A DNA stretch of 64,000 nt from Corynebacterium rhinophilum (GCF_030227225.1 NZ_JASPHQ010000002.1:62001-126000); one strand, 5' to 3'; shown: positions 1-8,964, counted from the first letter of the stretch. Notes: generated by a model not told the origin, from the letters alone. Program-made: numbers and translations.

Positions 1-1197
1 ATGTTGTGGGTCAACGATGGTTAAGTTGGCAGGCTCCCCCACTTCCAAGGGGCGACCGTGGCCTGGCAGGCGCGTGATCTCAGCGGGGCGCTCGGACATG
101 ACGCGGGCGATAAAGCGCCAGTCCGCCAGGCCGGTTTCCACAAAGAGCTTGGCGATGACCGCCAGCGAGGATTCCAACCCCAGCATGCCGGGGCGCGCGT
201 TTTCGAATTCCACGCACTTGTCTTCGGAGCCATGCGGCGCGTGGTCGGTGGCGACGCAGTCAATGGTGCCATCGAGCAGCGCCTGGCGCAGCGCCTCCGT
301 ATCGCGCTGTTCGCGCAGCGGCGGGTTCACGCGGAAGAGGCCGTCATAGGTGCGCAGTTTGTCATCGGTCATCAGCAGGTGGTGCGGGGTGACCTCTGCG
401 GTGAGCGGAATATCGTGTTCCTTTGCCCACTGCAACAGTTCCACTGTGCCCTGTGTGGAGGCGTGGCAGATGTGCACGCGGTTGCCGTAATCGCGCGCCA
501 GCAGGGCATCGCGGGCGACGATGGATTCCTCTGCCACGCGCGGCCAACCGCGCAGGCCCAACCGGGCGGCGTTTTCGCCCTCGTGGGCAGAAGACCCGCC
601 GGTCATGCGGTCATCTTCGGCGTGCTGGGCCAGCAGCACGTCCATGCCCTTGGCGTATTCCAGCGCGCGGCGCATCAGCTGCGGGTTTTGCACGCATTTG
701 CCGTCATCAGAGAACATGCGCACCTTGGCATCGCTGCGCGCCATCATGCCGAACTCGGTCAAGGACTTGCCTTCTAGGCCCTTGGTGATGGAGCCGACCG
801 GGTGGACATCGCAAAGCCCCAGTGCCTGGGACTTTGCCCACACGGATTCGGCGATGATCGGCTGGTCCGTGACCGGCGTGGTATTGGCCATGGTAAAGAC
901 CGCGGTAAACCCGCCCTTGGCCGCGGCTTTGGAACCGGACTCGATGGTCTCGGTGTCCTCGCGGCCTGGCTCGCGCAGGTGCACGTGCATATCAACCAGG
1001 CCAGGCAGCAGCACGTTGCCGTCGCCCTCGATGGTCTCGGCGCCCTCTGCCTTCACCTCGGGCCCGATGGAGTCAATAACCCCACCGCGAACGAGGACGT
1101 TGGTGGGCTCGCCTTCCCCGTAGAGGCGAATATTTTTAATCAGTAGAGGGTTCTCGGCCGGTGCGGACAGCCGGCCGGTAGCTGGGTACGTAGTCAT
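1..1197 (-). CDS. pyrC: Dihydroorotase, 3' end outside window
   Basis: Cyclises N-carbamoyl-L-aspartate to dihydroorotate, the third step of pyrimidine synthesis, in the cytoplasm. The reading frame is open from an ATG at 1197 to the window edge (399 codons, no stop seen), so the C-terminus is missing. Near residue 70 lies the amidohydrolase metal motif HVHLREPG (HxH plus Arg), preceded by the family's LLPGLVDMH strand. It follows pyrB by 37 bases on the same strand and is the third gene of a pyrR-pyrB-pyrC operon. Identity rests on motif plus context; a hydantoinase is the only close alternative and the operon argues against it. Confidence 0.95.
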   Translation of the reverse strand, partial: MTTYPATGRLSAPAENPLLIKNIRLYGEGEPTNVLVRGGVIDSIGPEVKAEGAETIEGDGNVLLPGLVDMHVHLREPGREDTETIESGSKAAAKGGFTAVFTMANTTPVTDQPIIAESVWAKSQALGLCDVHPVGSITKGLEGKSLTEFGMMARSDAKVRMFSDDGKCVQNPQLMRRALEYAKGMDVLLAQHAEDDRMTGGSSAHEGENAARLGLRGWPRVAEESIVARDALLARDYGNRVHICHASTQGTVELLQWAKEHDIPLTAEVTPHHLLMTDDKLRTYDGLFRVNPPLREQRDTEALRQALLDGTIDCVATDHAPHGSEDKCVEFENARPGMLGLESSLAVIAKLFVETGLADWRFIARVMSERPAEITRLPGHGRPLEVGEPANLTIVDPQH

Positions 1198-1234
1198 TTT
1201 CTCTCCCTTTTACGTGGCTTATGCTCTGCCCGAT

Positions 1235-2191
1235 TTAAATCCCGGCGTTATCGCCATTGGTCAGCAGCGTAAAAAGCACTGCCATGCGCATGTGGACACC
1301 GTTGTTGACCTGCTGCAATACCGTAGTTTTATCCATATCGGCCACGGCGTAGTTGATCTCCATGCCGCGCAGCATGGGACCTGGGTGCATGACGATGGCA
1401 TCCTTGTGCAGCGCCGCAGCGCGCTGTTGCGATAGCCCGAATAGCTGCGCGTACTCGCGGTGGGACGGGAAGAAGCCGCCGTCCATGCGCTCTTGCTGCA
1501 CGCGCAGCATCATCACGACATCGGCATCCGCAAGCTCTGCATCAAAGTCATAGGACACGCGCACCGGCCACTTATCCACACCCCACGGCATCAAGGTCGC
1601 AGGCCCCACGAGGGTGACCTCCGCGCCCAAGGTGTGCAGGAGATCCACGTTTGAGCGCACCACGCGCGAGTGCAGGCAATCGCCCACAATCTTTACCTTC
1701 AGGCCCTCAAAGCCATTATCGCCGCGCAGGCCCAGGCGCTGGCGCATCGTGACGGCATCGAGCAAGGCCTGCGTCGGGTGCTGGTGCGCACCGTCGCCGG
1801 CGTTGATGACGGCAGGGCCGTTGCCATCCGGGTCCACCCACTGGGCCAGCTGTTGCGGCGCACCGGAGGACGGGTGGCGCATGATGATGGCATCGGCACC
1901 GATGGCCGCCAGCGTCAGGCCCGTATCTTTGAGGGACTCGCCCTTTTTCACAGAGGAGGTCGACGCCGAGAGGTTGATAACATCAGCGGACATCCACTTG
2001 CCGGCCGTTTCAAAAGACGAGCGCGTGCGCGTGGAGTTTTCATAAAAGAGCGTATAAATCGTGCGCCCGCGCAGCGTCGGAAGCTTTTTGACCTCGCGGC
2101 CATCGAGCGCCTCGCGGAAGCGATCGGCCTCATCCAAAAGGCCGATGATCTCTGCGCGGGATAATTCCGCGCTATCAATGAGGTGTTTCAT
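1235..2191 (-). CDS. pyrB: Aspartate carbamoyltransferase catalytic chain
   Basis: Condenses carbamoyl phosphate with aspartate, the committed step of pyrimidine synthesis. The 318-residue product has the usual length for the catalytic chain. It carries the carbamoyl-phosphate loop STRTRSSFE (about residues 53-61), the HPTQALLD motif, and the C-terminal HPGPMLRG segment of the aspartate-binding domain. The start overlaps the pyrR stop by four bases (ATGA), which indicates translational coupling. No pyrI regulatory chain is seen, as expected for actinobacteria. Confidence 0.97.
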   Translation of the reverse strand: MKHLIDSAELSRAEIIGLLDEADRFREALDGREVKKLPTLRGRTIYTLFYENSTRTRSSFETAGKWMSADVINLSASTSSVKKGESLKDTGLTLAAIGADAIIMRHPSSGAPQQLAQWVDPDGNGPAVINAGDGAHQHPTQALLDAVTMRQRLGLRGDNGFEGLKVKIVGDCLHSRVVRSNVDLLHTLGAEVTLVGPATLMPWGVDKWPVRVSYDFDAELADADVVMMLRVQQERMDGGFFPSHREYAQLFGLSQQRAAALHKDAIVMHPGPMLRGMEINYAVADMDKTTVLQQVNNGVHMRMAVLFTLLTNGDNAGI

Positions 2192-2796
2192 GAGTGCGTT
2201 CCCCTTATCTGCGCAGTATCGCCCGCGGACGTAGAGCGGGTGAGAACAACGGCATCGCGGCCATCGATATCTTGGATATATACGGAGACATCTTCTTCCC
2301 GCGCCGTGGGCAGGTTCTTGCCCACATAATCGGCGCGGATGGGGACTTCGCGGTGCCCGCGGTCAACCAATACGGCTAACTGGATAATCGAAGGCCGGCC
2401 GACATCGCCCAGCGCATCGAGGGCGGCGCGGATAGTGCGGCCGGAATAAAGGACATCATCGACCAAGATGACCGTGGCATTATCGATGCCGCCGTCCGGG
2501 ATGGAGGTCGGTTGCAGGGCGCGGTGCGGGAAATTGCGCAAATCGTCCCTGTATAACGTGATGTCGAGCGAGCCCCACGGAACGGGGACCCCGGAAAACT
2601 CGCGTATTTTCTGCGCGAGGCGCTGCGCTAGGGGCACTCCGCCTGAGGGAATGCCCAGCAAAATGACCCGCGGAGCTTCCGCGGAATCGAGCGCCGTCTT
2701 TTCAATAATCTGGTGCGCGATGCGTGCAACGGTACGCGAGACATCATCGGAGCTTAAAAGCTCCAACTCATTCGCGTTCACGTCAGTTCCACTCAT
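2188..2796 (-). CDS. pyrR: Bifunctional pyr operon RNA-binding regulator / uracil phosphoribosyltransferase
   Basis: PyrR senses UMP/UTP and binds a hairpin in pyr mRNA; the same fold has uracil phosphoribosyltransferase activity. The 202-residue protein contains the PRPP-binding motif [17 protein letters not shown] and the N-terminal helix found in PyrR proteins ([16 protein letters not shown]). It is first gene of pyrR-pyrB-pyrC and has a very strong ribosome site, AAGGAGG, five bases before the ATG. A candidate target hairpin overlaps that site (2800-2828), which fits the translational-repression mode described for mycobacterial PyrR. The acidic 15-residue N-terminus before the core fold is longer than in Bacillus. 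Confidence 0.95.
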   Translation of the reverse strand: MSGTDVNANELELLSSDDVSRTVARIAHQIIEKTALDSAEAPRVILLGIPSGGVPLAQRLAQKIREFSGVPVPWGSLDITLYRDDLRNFPHRALQPTSIPDGGIDNATVILVDDVLYSGRTIRAALDALGDVGRPSIIQLAVLVDRGHREVPIRADYVGKNLPTAREEDVSVYIQDIDGRDAVVLTRSTSAGDTAQIRGTHS

Positions 2797-2799
2797 CGT

Positions 2800-2828
2800 G
2801 ACCTCCTTCCCCGCCTCACGGTGCGGTC
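2800..2828 (-). promoter_or_regulatory. Possible PyrR-binding hairpin over the pyrR ribosome site
   Basis: On the minus strand this segment begins GACC and ends GGTC, with CGTGAGGC in the middle and the pyrR ribosome site (2802-2809) in the 3' arm. CGTGAGG matches the core NGNGAGG of the known PyrR recognition sequence, though the preceding bases fit poorly. Folding would sequester AAGGAGG, so PyrR binding could block translation. This is inference from motif and position; no U-rich terminator is seen in the leader. Confidence 0.4.
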
Positions 2829-2855
2829 ATTAAAGGATGCCTGTCAATGAACTTG

Positions 2856-2876
2856 TAGACGTCTATGCTGATAGAC
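2856..2876. repeat. TAGAC / GTCTA repeat cluster in the divergent pyrR promoter region
   Basis: TAGACGTCTA (2856-2865) is a perfect ten-base palindrome. It is followed six bases later by another TAGAC, so that GTCTAT and ATAGAC (2861-2876) also form a hairpin with a four-base loop. The cluster lies between pyrR (minus) and the TIGR01777 gene (plus) and could be an operator for either. The corynebacterial McbR box is TAGAC-N6-GTCTA; here the half-sites are arranged the other way round, so McbR is not a good match. Confidence 0.4.
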
Positions 2877-2940
2877 ACGTATTACTCTAGCACCTTACCC
2901 ACCCGTGGGTGAGGCTTAGCCGAAAGAGGTGCATCACGCA

Positions 2941-4293
2941 GTGAGTTTTTCCGCGCAGCACGTTGTCCCAGCCTCCCGCGAACACGTCTGGCAGTGGCAT
3001 ACCCGGCCAGGGGCCTTGGCTCGCCTGAACCCACCTTTCGCATTCATGAAGCCCGTGCAACAGGCCACCGATCTGGGCACTGGCACCTCCCTGCTGTCCC
3101 TGCCCGGCGGTTTGCAGTGGACGGCCCAGCACGATCTATCGCGCTACCAGGCCGGCTATAGCTTCAGCGATGTGTGCGTCAACGCACCCATCCGCAAATT
3201 TGCCAAGTGGCGTCATACGCATCGCTTTGCCGATCACCCAGACGGGACGCTGATTACGGACGAGGTAGATACCCGCATTCCCGCTGCGGCCCTCAACTCG
3301 CTTTTCGCCTACCGGCAGCACCAGCTCACCCAGGATATTGCCTTTGAAAACCGCCTGCGCGAAGGCCAGCTCGGCCAAAAGCCCTTGACCATCGCGATGA
3401 CCGGCTCTCACGGCAGCGTGGGCAGCGCCCTGACCGCACAGTTACAAACCCTGGGCCATACCGTGATCCAGCTCGTGCGCGGCACCGCGGAACCGGGCCA
3501 GCGCAAGTGGCGCCCGCACCACCCGCGGCCCGATCTCCTCGAGGGCGTCGACGTGTTAGTACACCTGGCCGGCGAACCCATCTTTGGGCGCTTTAATGAC
3601 AGCCACAAGGCCGATATCCGCGACTCCCGCGTGGGCCCCACCGAAAACCTCGCCCGCCTGGTGGCCGCCTCCGATTCCGTGCAGGCCATGGTGTGCGCCT
3701 CTGCCATCGGCTTCTACGGTTCCGAACGCGGCGATGAGCTGCTAACCGAGGACGCCGAGCGCGGCGAGGGCTTTCTTGCCGATGTCGCAGCGAGCTGGGA
3801 GAAAGCCTGCGCGCCCGCTCGCGAGGCCGGAAAACGCGTGGTCAATATCCGCACTGGCATCGTGATGTCCGGAAACTCCGGCCTGCTACCACTGTTGCGC
3901 GCGCTGTTTTCCACGGGGCTTGGCGGCGCTTTTGGTGACGGCAACTTTTGGTACAGCTGGGTGGCACTAGACGATCTCACCGATGCCTATATCCGCGCCA
4001 TCGTGGATGAGAAGCTTAAGGGCCCGGTCAATGGGGCATCGCCAAGCCCGGTGCTCAACAAGAACTTCGTCTCCGCCTTGGGGTCCGAATTGCACCGCCC
4101 CACCCTCCTGCCGATCCCCCAATTCGGCCCCGCCCTGCTCCTGGGCAAGCAAGGCGCGCAAGAACTCGCCTTGGCCGACCAGCGCGTGAAACCACAGGTG
4201 TTAGAGGACATAGGCCATACCTTCCGCTACCCCACCATCGACGGCGCCTTAGCGCACGAACTCGGCGGCGAAAGCCTGTGGGAGTCGCAGTAG
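2941..4293 (+). CDS. TIGR01777-family NAD(P)-dependent epimerase with N-terminal SRPBCC-like domain
   Basis: About 450 residues in two parts. The first ~145 resemble an SRPBCC (START-like) ligand-binding domain. From there an extended short-chain dehydrogenase begins with the nucleotide-binding strand ITAMTGSHGSVGSAL-type motif (ITIAMTGSHG in this copy reads LTIAMTGSHGSVGS). It then has VDVLVHLAGEPI and the ASAIGFYG segment that marks TIGR01777 proteins. The GTG at 2941 is preferred: AAAGAGG ends at 2929, leaving eleven bases, whereas the upstream GTG at 2929 overlaps that site. It is divergent from pyrR. Substrate unknown; related proteins are linked to cell-division inhibition only by old annotation. 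Confidence 0.85.
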   Translation: MSFSAQHVVPASREHVWQWHTRPGALARLNPPFAFMKPVQQATDLGTGTSLLSLPGGLQWTAQHDLSRYQAGYSFSDVCVNAPIRKFAKWRHTHRFADHPDGTLITDEVDTRIPAAALNSLFAYRQHQLTQDIAFENRLREGQLGQKPLTIAMTGSHGSVGSALTAQLQTLGHTVIQLVRGTAEPGQRKWRPHHPRPDLLEGVDVLVHLAGEPIFGRFNDSHKADIRDSRVGPTENLARLVAASDSVQAMVCASAIGFYGSERGDELLTEDAERGEGFLADVAASWEKACAPAREAGKRVVNIRTGIVMSGNSGLLPLLRALFSTGLGGAFGDGNFWYSWVALDDLTDAYIRAIVDEKLKGPVNGASPSPVLNKNFVSALGSELHRPTLLPIPQFGPALLLGKQGAQELALADQRVKPQVLEDIGHTFRYPTIDGALAHELGGESLWESQ

Positions 4294-4367
4294 GAGAACT
4301 ATAAGTTAGGTAAACTAAGAAGGGTTGACCATTATCCCCGATTAGTACATGGATTGAGACTACTTAC

Positions 4368-4859
4368 GTGTCTGAAGAACCAACCCTGTATCCCGATACG
4401 CCCATTGAGGACGTCACCCTCGAGCGCATCGGTGAAATTTTTGACTCAGAAAAGCTCGAATACCGCGTAGAAGAACAGACCGTCGGCGAAGGCGAGACGG
4501 TAAAGATCCTGCGCACCGGCTTTTCCAATATCGCCATTGCACTGCAGGTGCGTGACGATGTCCTCGTGGCAGACTCCGTCTGGCGCGGTAATGCCCCAGC
4601 CTCTGAGGGTCCGCAACTGCTCATGGTCCTCAATAAGTGGAACCAACAGCACTTCGCGCCCACCCTGCGCTTTTTTGAATCGGCCGAAAATAATCTGGCC
4701 GTCTCCGGCGTCCGCGAAATCAATATTTCCCACGGCCTGTCCCGCAACCAGATCGGTGCCTTTGTAATGTCCACCCTGGACTCCATGCTGCAGTCCATGG
4801 CTTTCGTTGAAGAGCACTACCCACAGCTTGTCACCTGGGAGGAGCATAACCATGACTAA
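4368..4859 (+). CDS. YbjN domain-containing protein (first of a tandem pair)
   Basis: A 163-residue, acidic, soluble protein of the YbjN family, whose fold resembles type III secretion chaperones. Family signs are the N-terminal DVTLERIGEIFDSEKLEYRVEE segment (seen in part) and the later NKWNQQHFAPTLRFF stretch. It starts at a GTG and ends eight bases inside the next gene, which is a second YbjN homologue, so the two are translationally coupled. Function is not established; E. coli YbjN affects motility and stress phenotypes when overproduced. Confidence 0.8.
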   Translation: MSEEPTLYPDTPIEDVTLERIGEIFDSEKLEYRVEEQTVGEGETVKILRTGFSNIAIALQVRDDVLVADSVWRGNAPASEGPQLLMVLNKWNQQHFAPTLRFFESAENNLAVSGVREINISHGLSRNQIGAFVMSTLDSMLQSMAFVEEHYPQLVTWEEHNHD

Positions 4860-5373
4860 TGCATCCACCGCATCTACCGAAAACAATCTGCCCGAGGTCG
4901 ATCTGGACCGCGTCATTGCCGCCATGGGCACCTTTGATATTGAGCTGACCAAGGTAGAAGGCGAAATTGATGCCGCCACCGCCAACCTCAATGGCCTGCC
5001 TACCATGTTTGCGGTCCTGGATTCCGTTGTCATTGTGCGTTGCGACGTGCCAACTGATGCCTCATTTTCCAAGGCCGATGCCGGGCTCTTCCTCGCCGCC
5101 AACCAGATCAACTCTGTAGCATTCGGCGCGCGAGCAGTCATTTCTGAGCACGACGATATGCTCGTCGTCCGCACCGAGCGCGATATTCCCGCCGCGGCCG
5201 GAATGACCAATGAACAGCTCACCACCGCTTTGAAGAAGGCCGTCGATGCCGTTATCAACGGCCAGGACGCCATGGTTTCTGCCGCCGAGGAAATGGCCAA
5301 GCTCGGATCTGAAACCGCTGCGAAGGCCGGAAACGGCGGCGAGGAAAACTCCACGCCGTCTGGAAACGATTAA
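4852..5373 (+). CDS. YbjN domain-containing protein (second of a tandem pair)
   Basis: A 173-residue protein starting at the ATG at 4852, chosen because GGGAGGAG lies eight bases upstream and because the frame upstream of it falls inside the preceding gene. The body (VDLDRVIAAMGTFDIELTKVEG onward) shows the same domain as its neighbour but the sequences differ greatly, so this is an old duplication. The C-terminus is low-complexity and Gly/Glu/Asn-rich. The pair may form a heterodimer; that is inference from coupling. Confidence 0.75.
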   Translation: MTNASTASTENNLPEVDLDRVIAAMGTFDIELTKVEGEIDAATANLNGLPTMFAVLDSVVIVRCDVPTDASFSKADAGLFLAANQINSVAFGARAVISEHDDMLVVRTERDIPAAAGMTNEQLTTALKKAVDAVINGQDAMVSAAEEMAKLGSETAAKAGNGGEENSTPSGND

Positions 5374-5507
5374 GCTGCCTTTTCCTAGGCCCTGTCTCCC
5401 CGTACTTAGTTCGCCCGCCTCATGCATTCGCGTGCTGCGGCGCCGCGACGGTGCGGGGATTTTTAGGCGCCTTATTTTTCTTGGGTTCTCAGCGCCGCGG
5501 ATAGACA

Positions 5508-6362
5508 CTAGTCCACATCGAGAATGCGCTGCTTTTCTGCCTCCGGATCGAATTCGGGCGCAGGCCACGACAGATTCAAGTGCCGCAGCGCATCGACGAT
5601 GAGATACTTCAAGGCCATGCGCGCGTACTTCTTATTATCCGTGGGGATCACAAACCACGGTGCCCAAAGCTCATCCGTCCGGCGAATGGCATCCTCATAG
5701 GCGGCCATGTATTTATCCCAATAGCCGCGCTCTTCAAGGTCTGAAGGATCGTACTTCCAGTACTTATCCTCACGCTCGGTTCGCTCGATGAGGTTTTCCT
5801 TTTGGAACTCCGGTGAGATGTGCAAAAAGACCTTCAATATCTTTACCCGCTTTCCGGCGAGCTCTTGCTCATACTCACGAATCGCCTCAAAGCGGCGGTC
5901 GATTTCTTCCTCATCTACCCACTCGTGCACGCGTTGGATCAAGAGGTCCTCGTAGTGGGAACGGTCAAAGGCCACTACCTGGCCGGGAACCGGATCGTGT
6001 TTGCGGATGCGCCACAGGAAATCGTGTTCCATTTCCTCTTCCGTGGGCTTACCAAAACCCACGGTCTTGGTACCCTGCGGATCGAAGACGGAAAAGACGT
6101 GACGAATCGCCCCGCCCTTGCCGGAGGTATCCATTCCTTGCAGGACCACTAAGAGCGAAGGTGCGTCATCGCTGTGTGCCCTGCCATTGGCAAAAAGGCG
6201 CTCCTGCAAATCATAGAGCTCATCGTCATAGCGTTCGAAGCGGTCCTCTAAGTCAGACTTTGAGCCATCGAATCCTGGAGTCGCCGTGGGATCGACATCC
6301 GCAAGCCGAAAGGTTTTTCCGGCGCGCAGGTCTAGCGCATCTTTGATCTTAAATTTACCCAT
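5508..6362 (-). CDS. ppk2: PPK2-family polyphosphate:nucleotide phosphotransferase
   Basis: Transfers phosphate between polyphosphate and nucleotides in the cytoplasm. The 284-residue product has Walker A GMDTSGKGG (about 76-84), Walker B VAFDRSHYED, and the Arg-rich lid ERTEREDKYWKYD. The ATG at 6362 opens MGKFKIKDALDL; the frame extends upstream but that part crosses a proline-rich, non-conserved stretch and an inverted repeat. The single-domain length and sequence fit the TIGR03709 branch of PPK2. Nucleotide preference cannot be read from sequence. It stands alone, downstream of nusB on the same strand. Confidence 0.9.
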   Translation of the reverse strand: MGKFKIKDALDLRAGKTFRLADVDPTATPGFDGSKSDLEDRFERYDDELYDLQERLFANGRAHSDDAPSLLVVLQGMDTSGKGGAIRHVFSVFDPQGTKTVGFGKPTEEEMEHDFLWRIRKHDPVPGQVVAFDRSHYEDLLIQRVHEWVDEEEIDRRFEAIREYEQELAGKRVKILKVFLHISPEFQKENLIERTEREDKYWKYDPSDLEERGYWDKYMAAYEDAIRRTDELWAPWFVIPTDNKKYARMALKYLIVDALRHLNLSWPAPEFDPEAEKQRILDVD

Positions 6363-6452
6363 GACACACAGTGTACAAACGCCAGGGTGTGGAGCGGGTG
6401 GAGCGGGCGAACCGGGGCTGGCTCCCGCGGCGACTCGCTGCAGGAGACATGA

Positions 6453-6502
6453 CCAGTTCCCCGGCTTCATTGCCTCTTAAGCTAAGCAAGCCGGGGAACT
6501 GG
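6453..6502 (-). terminator. 15-bp perfect inverted repeat after nusB
   Basis: The arms CCAGTTCCCCGGCTT (6453-6467) and AAGCCGGGGAACTGG (6488-6502) are perfect complements. They enclose a 20-base loop that has its own short CTTA/TAAG pairing. It begins 16 bases beyond the nusB stop and ends before the PPK2 start. There is no U-tract on the minus strand, so it may act as a Rho-assisted terminator or mRNA-end stabiliser. Confidence 0.6.
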
Positions 6503-6518
6503 GGAAACTGGGAATGGG

Positions 6519-7145
6519 TTAGGAGTTATCCTCTTCCGATTCCGCGCTCGGGGACGACTCGTCTGGCGTCCCTGACTCCTCTGGCGCCTCTGCGTGCCCC
6601 GAAGGCTCAGAGCCCTCCTGGGAATCCTCGGCTTCCGCGTCGTCGCTTTCTTCCTCTTGACCGACGCTATTCATCGGGCTCAACTCAGAACGAGATTGCG
6701 CGACGTCATCCAGGACCGCGTGGATATACGGTGCGGCTTGATCGTGGGAATACTGCGAGGCTAGCTCCACGCCTTCGACGACGGCCGTCGCGGTGGGAAC
6801 GTCCGGATTAAATAGCAGCTCCCAGACCGATAGGCGCAGGATAGCGCGGTCGACGGCGGGGATCCGGTGCAGCTCCCAGTTCTGGGAAAGATACCGCGAG
6901 ATCGTGTCATCGATAGCGTCTAGCTCTTCTGCGACACCTTGGACGATGACCTTGGTGTAGTCCGCAATCGGCGCTACCGCGTGGCGATCTTCGCGCGCCA
7001 AGGCAACGCGATCCTCAACGATAGCCACGGGATCAACGTCCCGGTTCTCCGCTTCATAGAGGATATCCGTTGCGCGCCGGCGTGCGCGGTAGCGCGCGGT
7101 ATGGCGTTTATGATTGATATCCCGCTTAGCAGTGTTATCAGACAA
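6519..7145 (-). CDS. nusB: Transcription antitermination factor NusB with acidic C-terminal tail
   Basis: RNA-binding subunit of the rRNA antitermination complex. The helical NusB domain occupies roughly residues 10-150, with the opening [21 protein letters not shown] and the closing [26 protein letters not shown] segments recognisable. The last ~55 residues are a Glu/Ser/Asp-rich disordered tail, making the 208-residue product clearly longer than the ~140-residue E. coli protein. It lies nine bases after efp and closes the aro-pepQ-efp-nusB gene string typical of actinobacteria. Confidence 0.96.
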   Translation of the reverse strand: MSDNTAKRDINHKRHTARYRARRRATDILYEAENRDVDPVAIVEDRVALAREDRHAVAPIADYTKVIVQGVAEELDAIDDTISRYLSQNWELHRIPAVDRAILRLSVWELLFNPDVPTATAVVEGVELASQYSHDQAAPYIHAVLDDVAQSRSELSPMNSVGQEEESDDAEAEDSQEGSEPSGHAEAPEESGTPDESSPSAESEEDNS

Positions 7146-7154
7146 GATAAAGCC

Positions 7155-7718
7155 CTAGTTATTGACGCGGGACAGGTACTCGCCAGTGCGGGTATCGATC
7201 TTTAGTACATTGCCGATTTCAATGAACAGCGGAACCTGGATCTCGGCGCCGGTCTCCAGCGTCGCGGGCTTGGTGCCGCCTGAGGAACGATCACCCTGCA
7301 GACCTGGTTCGGTGTGCTCTACCTTGAGGTCGACGGAGATAGGAAGCTCTGCGAACAATGCCTCATCCTCGTAGAAGGAGACCTGCACGCGCATGTTTTC
7401 CAGCAGGAAACGGGCGGCATCGCCAAACTTCTCCGGCGAAAGCTCGAACTGCTCGAAGGTCTTTTCATCCATGACGACATAGCTGGTGCCGTCGTTGTAC
7501 AGGTAGGTCATATCGCGACGGTCCACCGTAGCGGTTTCTACCTTGACGCCCGAGTTCCAGGTCTTGTCCACGGTCTTTCCGGAGACAACGTCCTTGAGCT
7601 TGGTGCGCACGAACGCTGGGCCCTTGCCCGGCTTCACATGCTGAAACTCGGTGATCTGCATCAGCTTGTTGTCAATCTTGAGAACGAGTCCGTTCTTGAA
7701 ATCAGTAGTATCAGCCAT
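7155..7718 (-). CDS. efp: Elongation factor P, PGKGP type
   Basis: Relieves ribosome stalling at consecutive prolines. The 187-residue product has the normal three-domain length. The domain I loop reads [10 protein letters not shown] with Lys32 at the tip. The PGKGP loop defines an actinobacterial subfamily reported to work without modification of this lysine, and no modification genes are seen nearby. Downstream it is followed closely by nusB; upstream a 139-base gap separates it from pepQ. Confidence 0.97.
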   Translation of the reverse strand: MADTTDFKNGLVLKIDNKLMQITEFQHVKPGKGPAFVRTKLKDVVSGKTVDKTWNSGVKVETATVDRRDMTYLYNDGTSYVVMDEKTFEQFELSPEKFGDAARFLLENMRVQVSFYEDEALFAELPISVDLKVEHTEPGLQGDRSSGGTKPATLETGAEIQVPLFIEIGNVLKIDTRTGEYLSRVNN

Positions 7719-7857
7719 TGCGGTTAAACTCCCGAATATTGTGGTTGAAAGGTTGAAAGCAAAGTATAAGCCTACCGGATAGCCCGCACCCGCTGAGCCA
7801 CCGGTACCCCCTAAAATCTCCGCCTTTAGGAGGGAGGAGTTACGGGACCAAGCCTAC

Positions 7858-8964
7858 CTATGCCGGCAGCTCCGTAAAGTCCTTGGAGGCAGCGGTAATG
7901 ATCTTTGGGGCTCCATTGGTGATGATGAGCGTATCTTCGATGCGTACGCCACCCTTGCCCGGCACATACACGCCCGGCTCGATGGTAAGAGTCATTCCCG
8001 GGGCCAGTTCTCCCTTACCGGTCGTGGCGGCAAAGGGGGCCTCGTGCACGTCCAAGCCCACGCCGTGCCCGGTGGAGTGCACGAAGTAGTTGCCGTAGCC
8101 GGCATCGGCGATGATGGTGCGGCAGGCGGCGTCGACATCGGAAAGCGACGTGCCCGCAACCGCAGCCTCGACACCGGCCTGCTGGGCGCGCAGCACCACA
8201 TCGTAGATCTCCTTGGCAAAGTCATTTGCCGTACCCACGACGTAGGTGCGGGTGCAGTCAGAGTTAAATCCGCGCAGGTGAGCGCCGAAATCGATGGTGA
8301 CCAAGTCTCCATCTTCAATCACGCGATCGTCCGCGCCGTGGTGTGGCATGGCGGAGTTCGGGCCAGAGGCCACGATGGTATCGAAGCTCACCCGCTCCGA
8401 TCCTAGGATGCGCATGCGGAATTCCAGGTCAGCGGCGACTTCGCGCTCCGTGCGGCCCGCACGCAACTCACCGGCGGAAATGAGGTCTTCCAATGCTTGG
8501 TTAGCAAGCGCCGCGATCTCCTCGAGCTTTTCTAGCTCTACCGGATCCTTCGTGATGCGGATGTCCTCGATGATTCCAGAAATCGGCACCAAGGTGACCC
8601 CATCCGGTGCGGAATCCTTCAGATCTTCCAGTTCCGACACGGACATGTAATCGGCTTCGAAGCCGACGCGAACCGGTGTCTCATCCTTGTCGAATTGCTG
8701 CAGGAGCACCTTGCCCACAGCACGGCCCTCTACAGCTTCTAGATCCGGAACTTCCTGGGCAATCTGGGTGGTATAGCGGCCATCGGTAGCCATGAGCGCG
8801 GAGAGATCCTTGCGCAGCAAAAGCCCACCGTTGGAACCGGAGAACCCGGACAAGTAGCGGACGTGGATTAAGTGGGTTACCAATACCGCATCAATGCGCT
8901 GACCAGCTAATTCGGCGGCTAACTTCCGGCGGCGATCGCTGAACCGGGTATCTGCAAGTGCCAT
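7858..8964 (-). CDS. pepQ: M24-family Xaa-Pro peptidase
   Basis: Cytoplasmic metallopeptidase that cleaves bonds next to proline. The 368-residue protein has an N-terminal creatinase-like domain to about 130, then the pita-bread fold. Metal ligands are visible in VTIDFGAHLRGFNSDCTRTY (two Asp), HSTGHGVGLDVHEAP (His) and TIEPGVYVPGKGGVRIEDT (two Glu). Dipeptidase (PepQ) and aminopeptidase (PepP) activities cannot be told apart here. Its place between aroQ and efp is conserved in actinobacteria. Confidence 0.92.
   Translation of the reverse strand: MALADTRFSDRRRKLAAELAGQRIDAVLVTHLIHVRYLSGFSGSNGGLLLRKDLSALMATDGRYTTQIAQEVPDLEAVEGRAVGKVLLQQFDKDETPVRVGFEADYMSVSELEDLKDSAPDGVTLVPISGIIEDIRITKDPVELEKLEEIAALANQALEDLISAGELRAGRTEREVAADLEFRMRILGSERVSFDTIVASGPNSAMPHHGADDRVIEDGDLVTIDFGAHLRGFNSDCTRTYVVGTANDFAKEIYDVVLRAQQAGVEAAVAGTSLSDVDAACRTIIADAGYGNYFVHSTGHGVGLDVHEAPFAATTGKGELAPGMTLTIEPGVYVPGKGGVRIEDTLIITNGAPKIITAASKDFTELPA

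Noticed and set aside
2856..2876. McbR operator
   Set aside because: The half-sites TAGAC and GTCTA are present but in everted order or with no spacer, unlike the known TAGAC-N6-GTCTA box.
4446..5354. 302-codon minus-strand frame over both YbjN genes
   Set aside because: The plus-strand genes have good ribosome sites and a recognisable domain; the antisense frame has neither.
7809..7835. CCTAAA/TTTAGG pairing between pepQ and efp as a terminator
   Set aside because: Stem is short and AT-rich, with no T-run on the minus strand.
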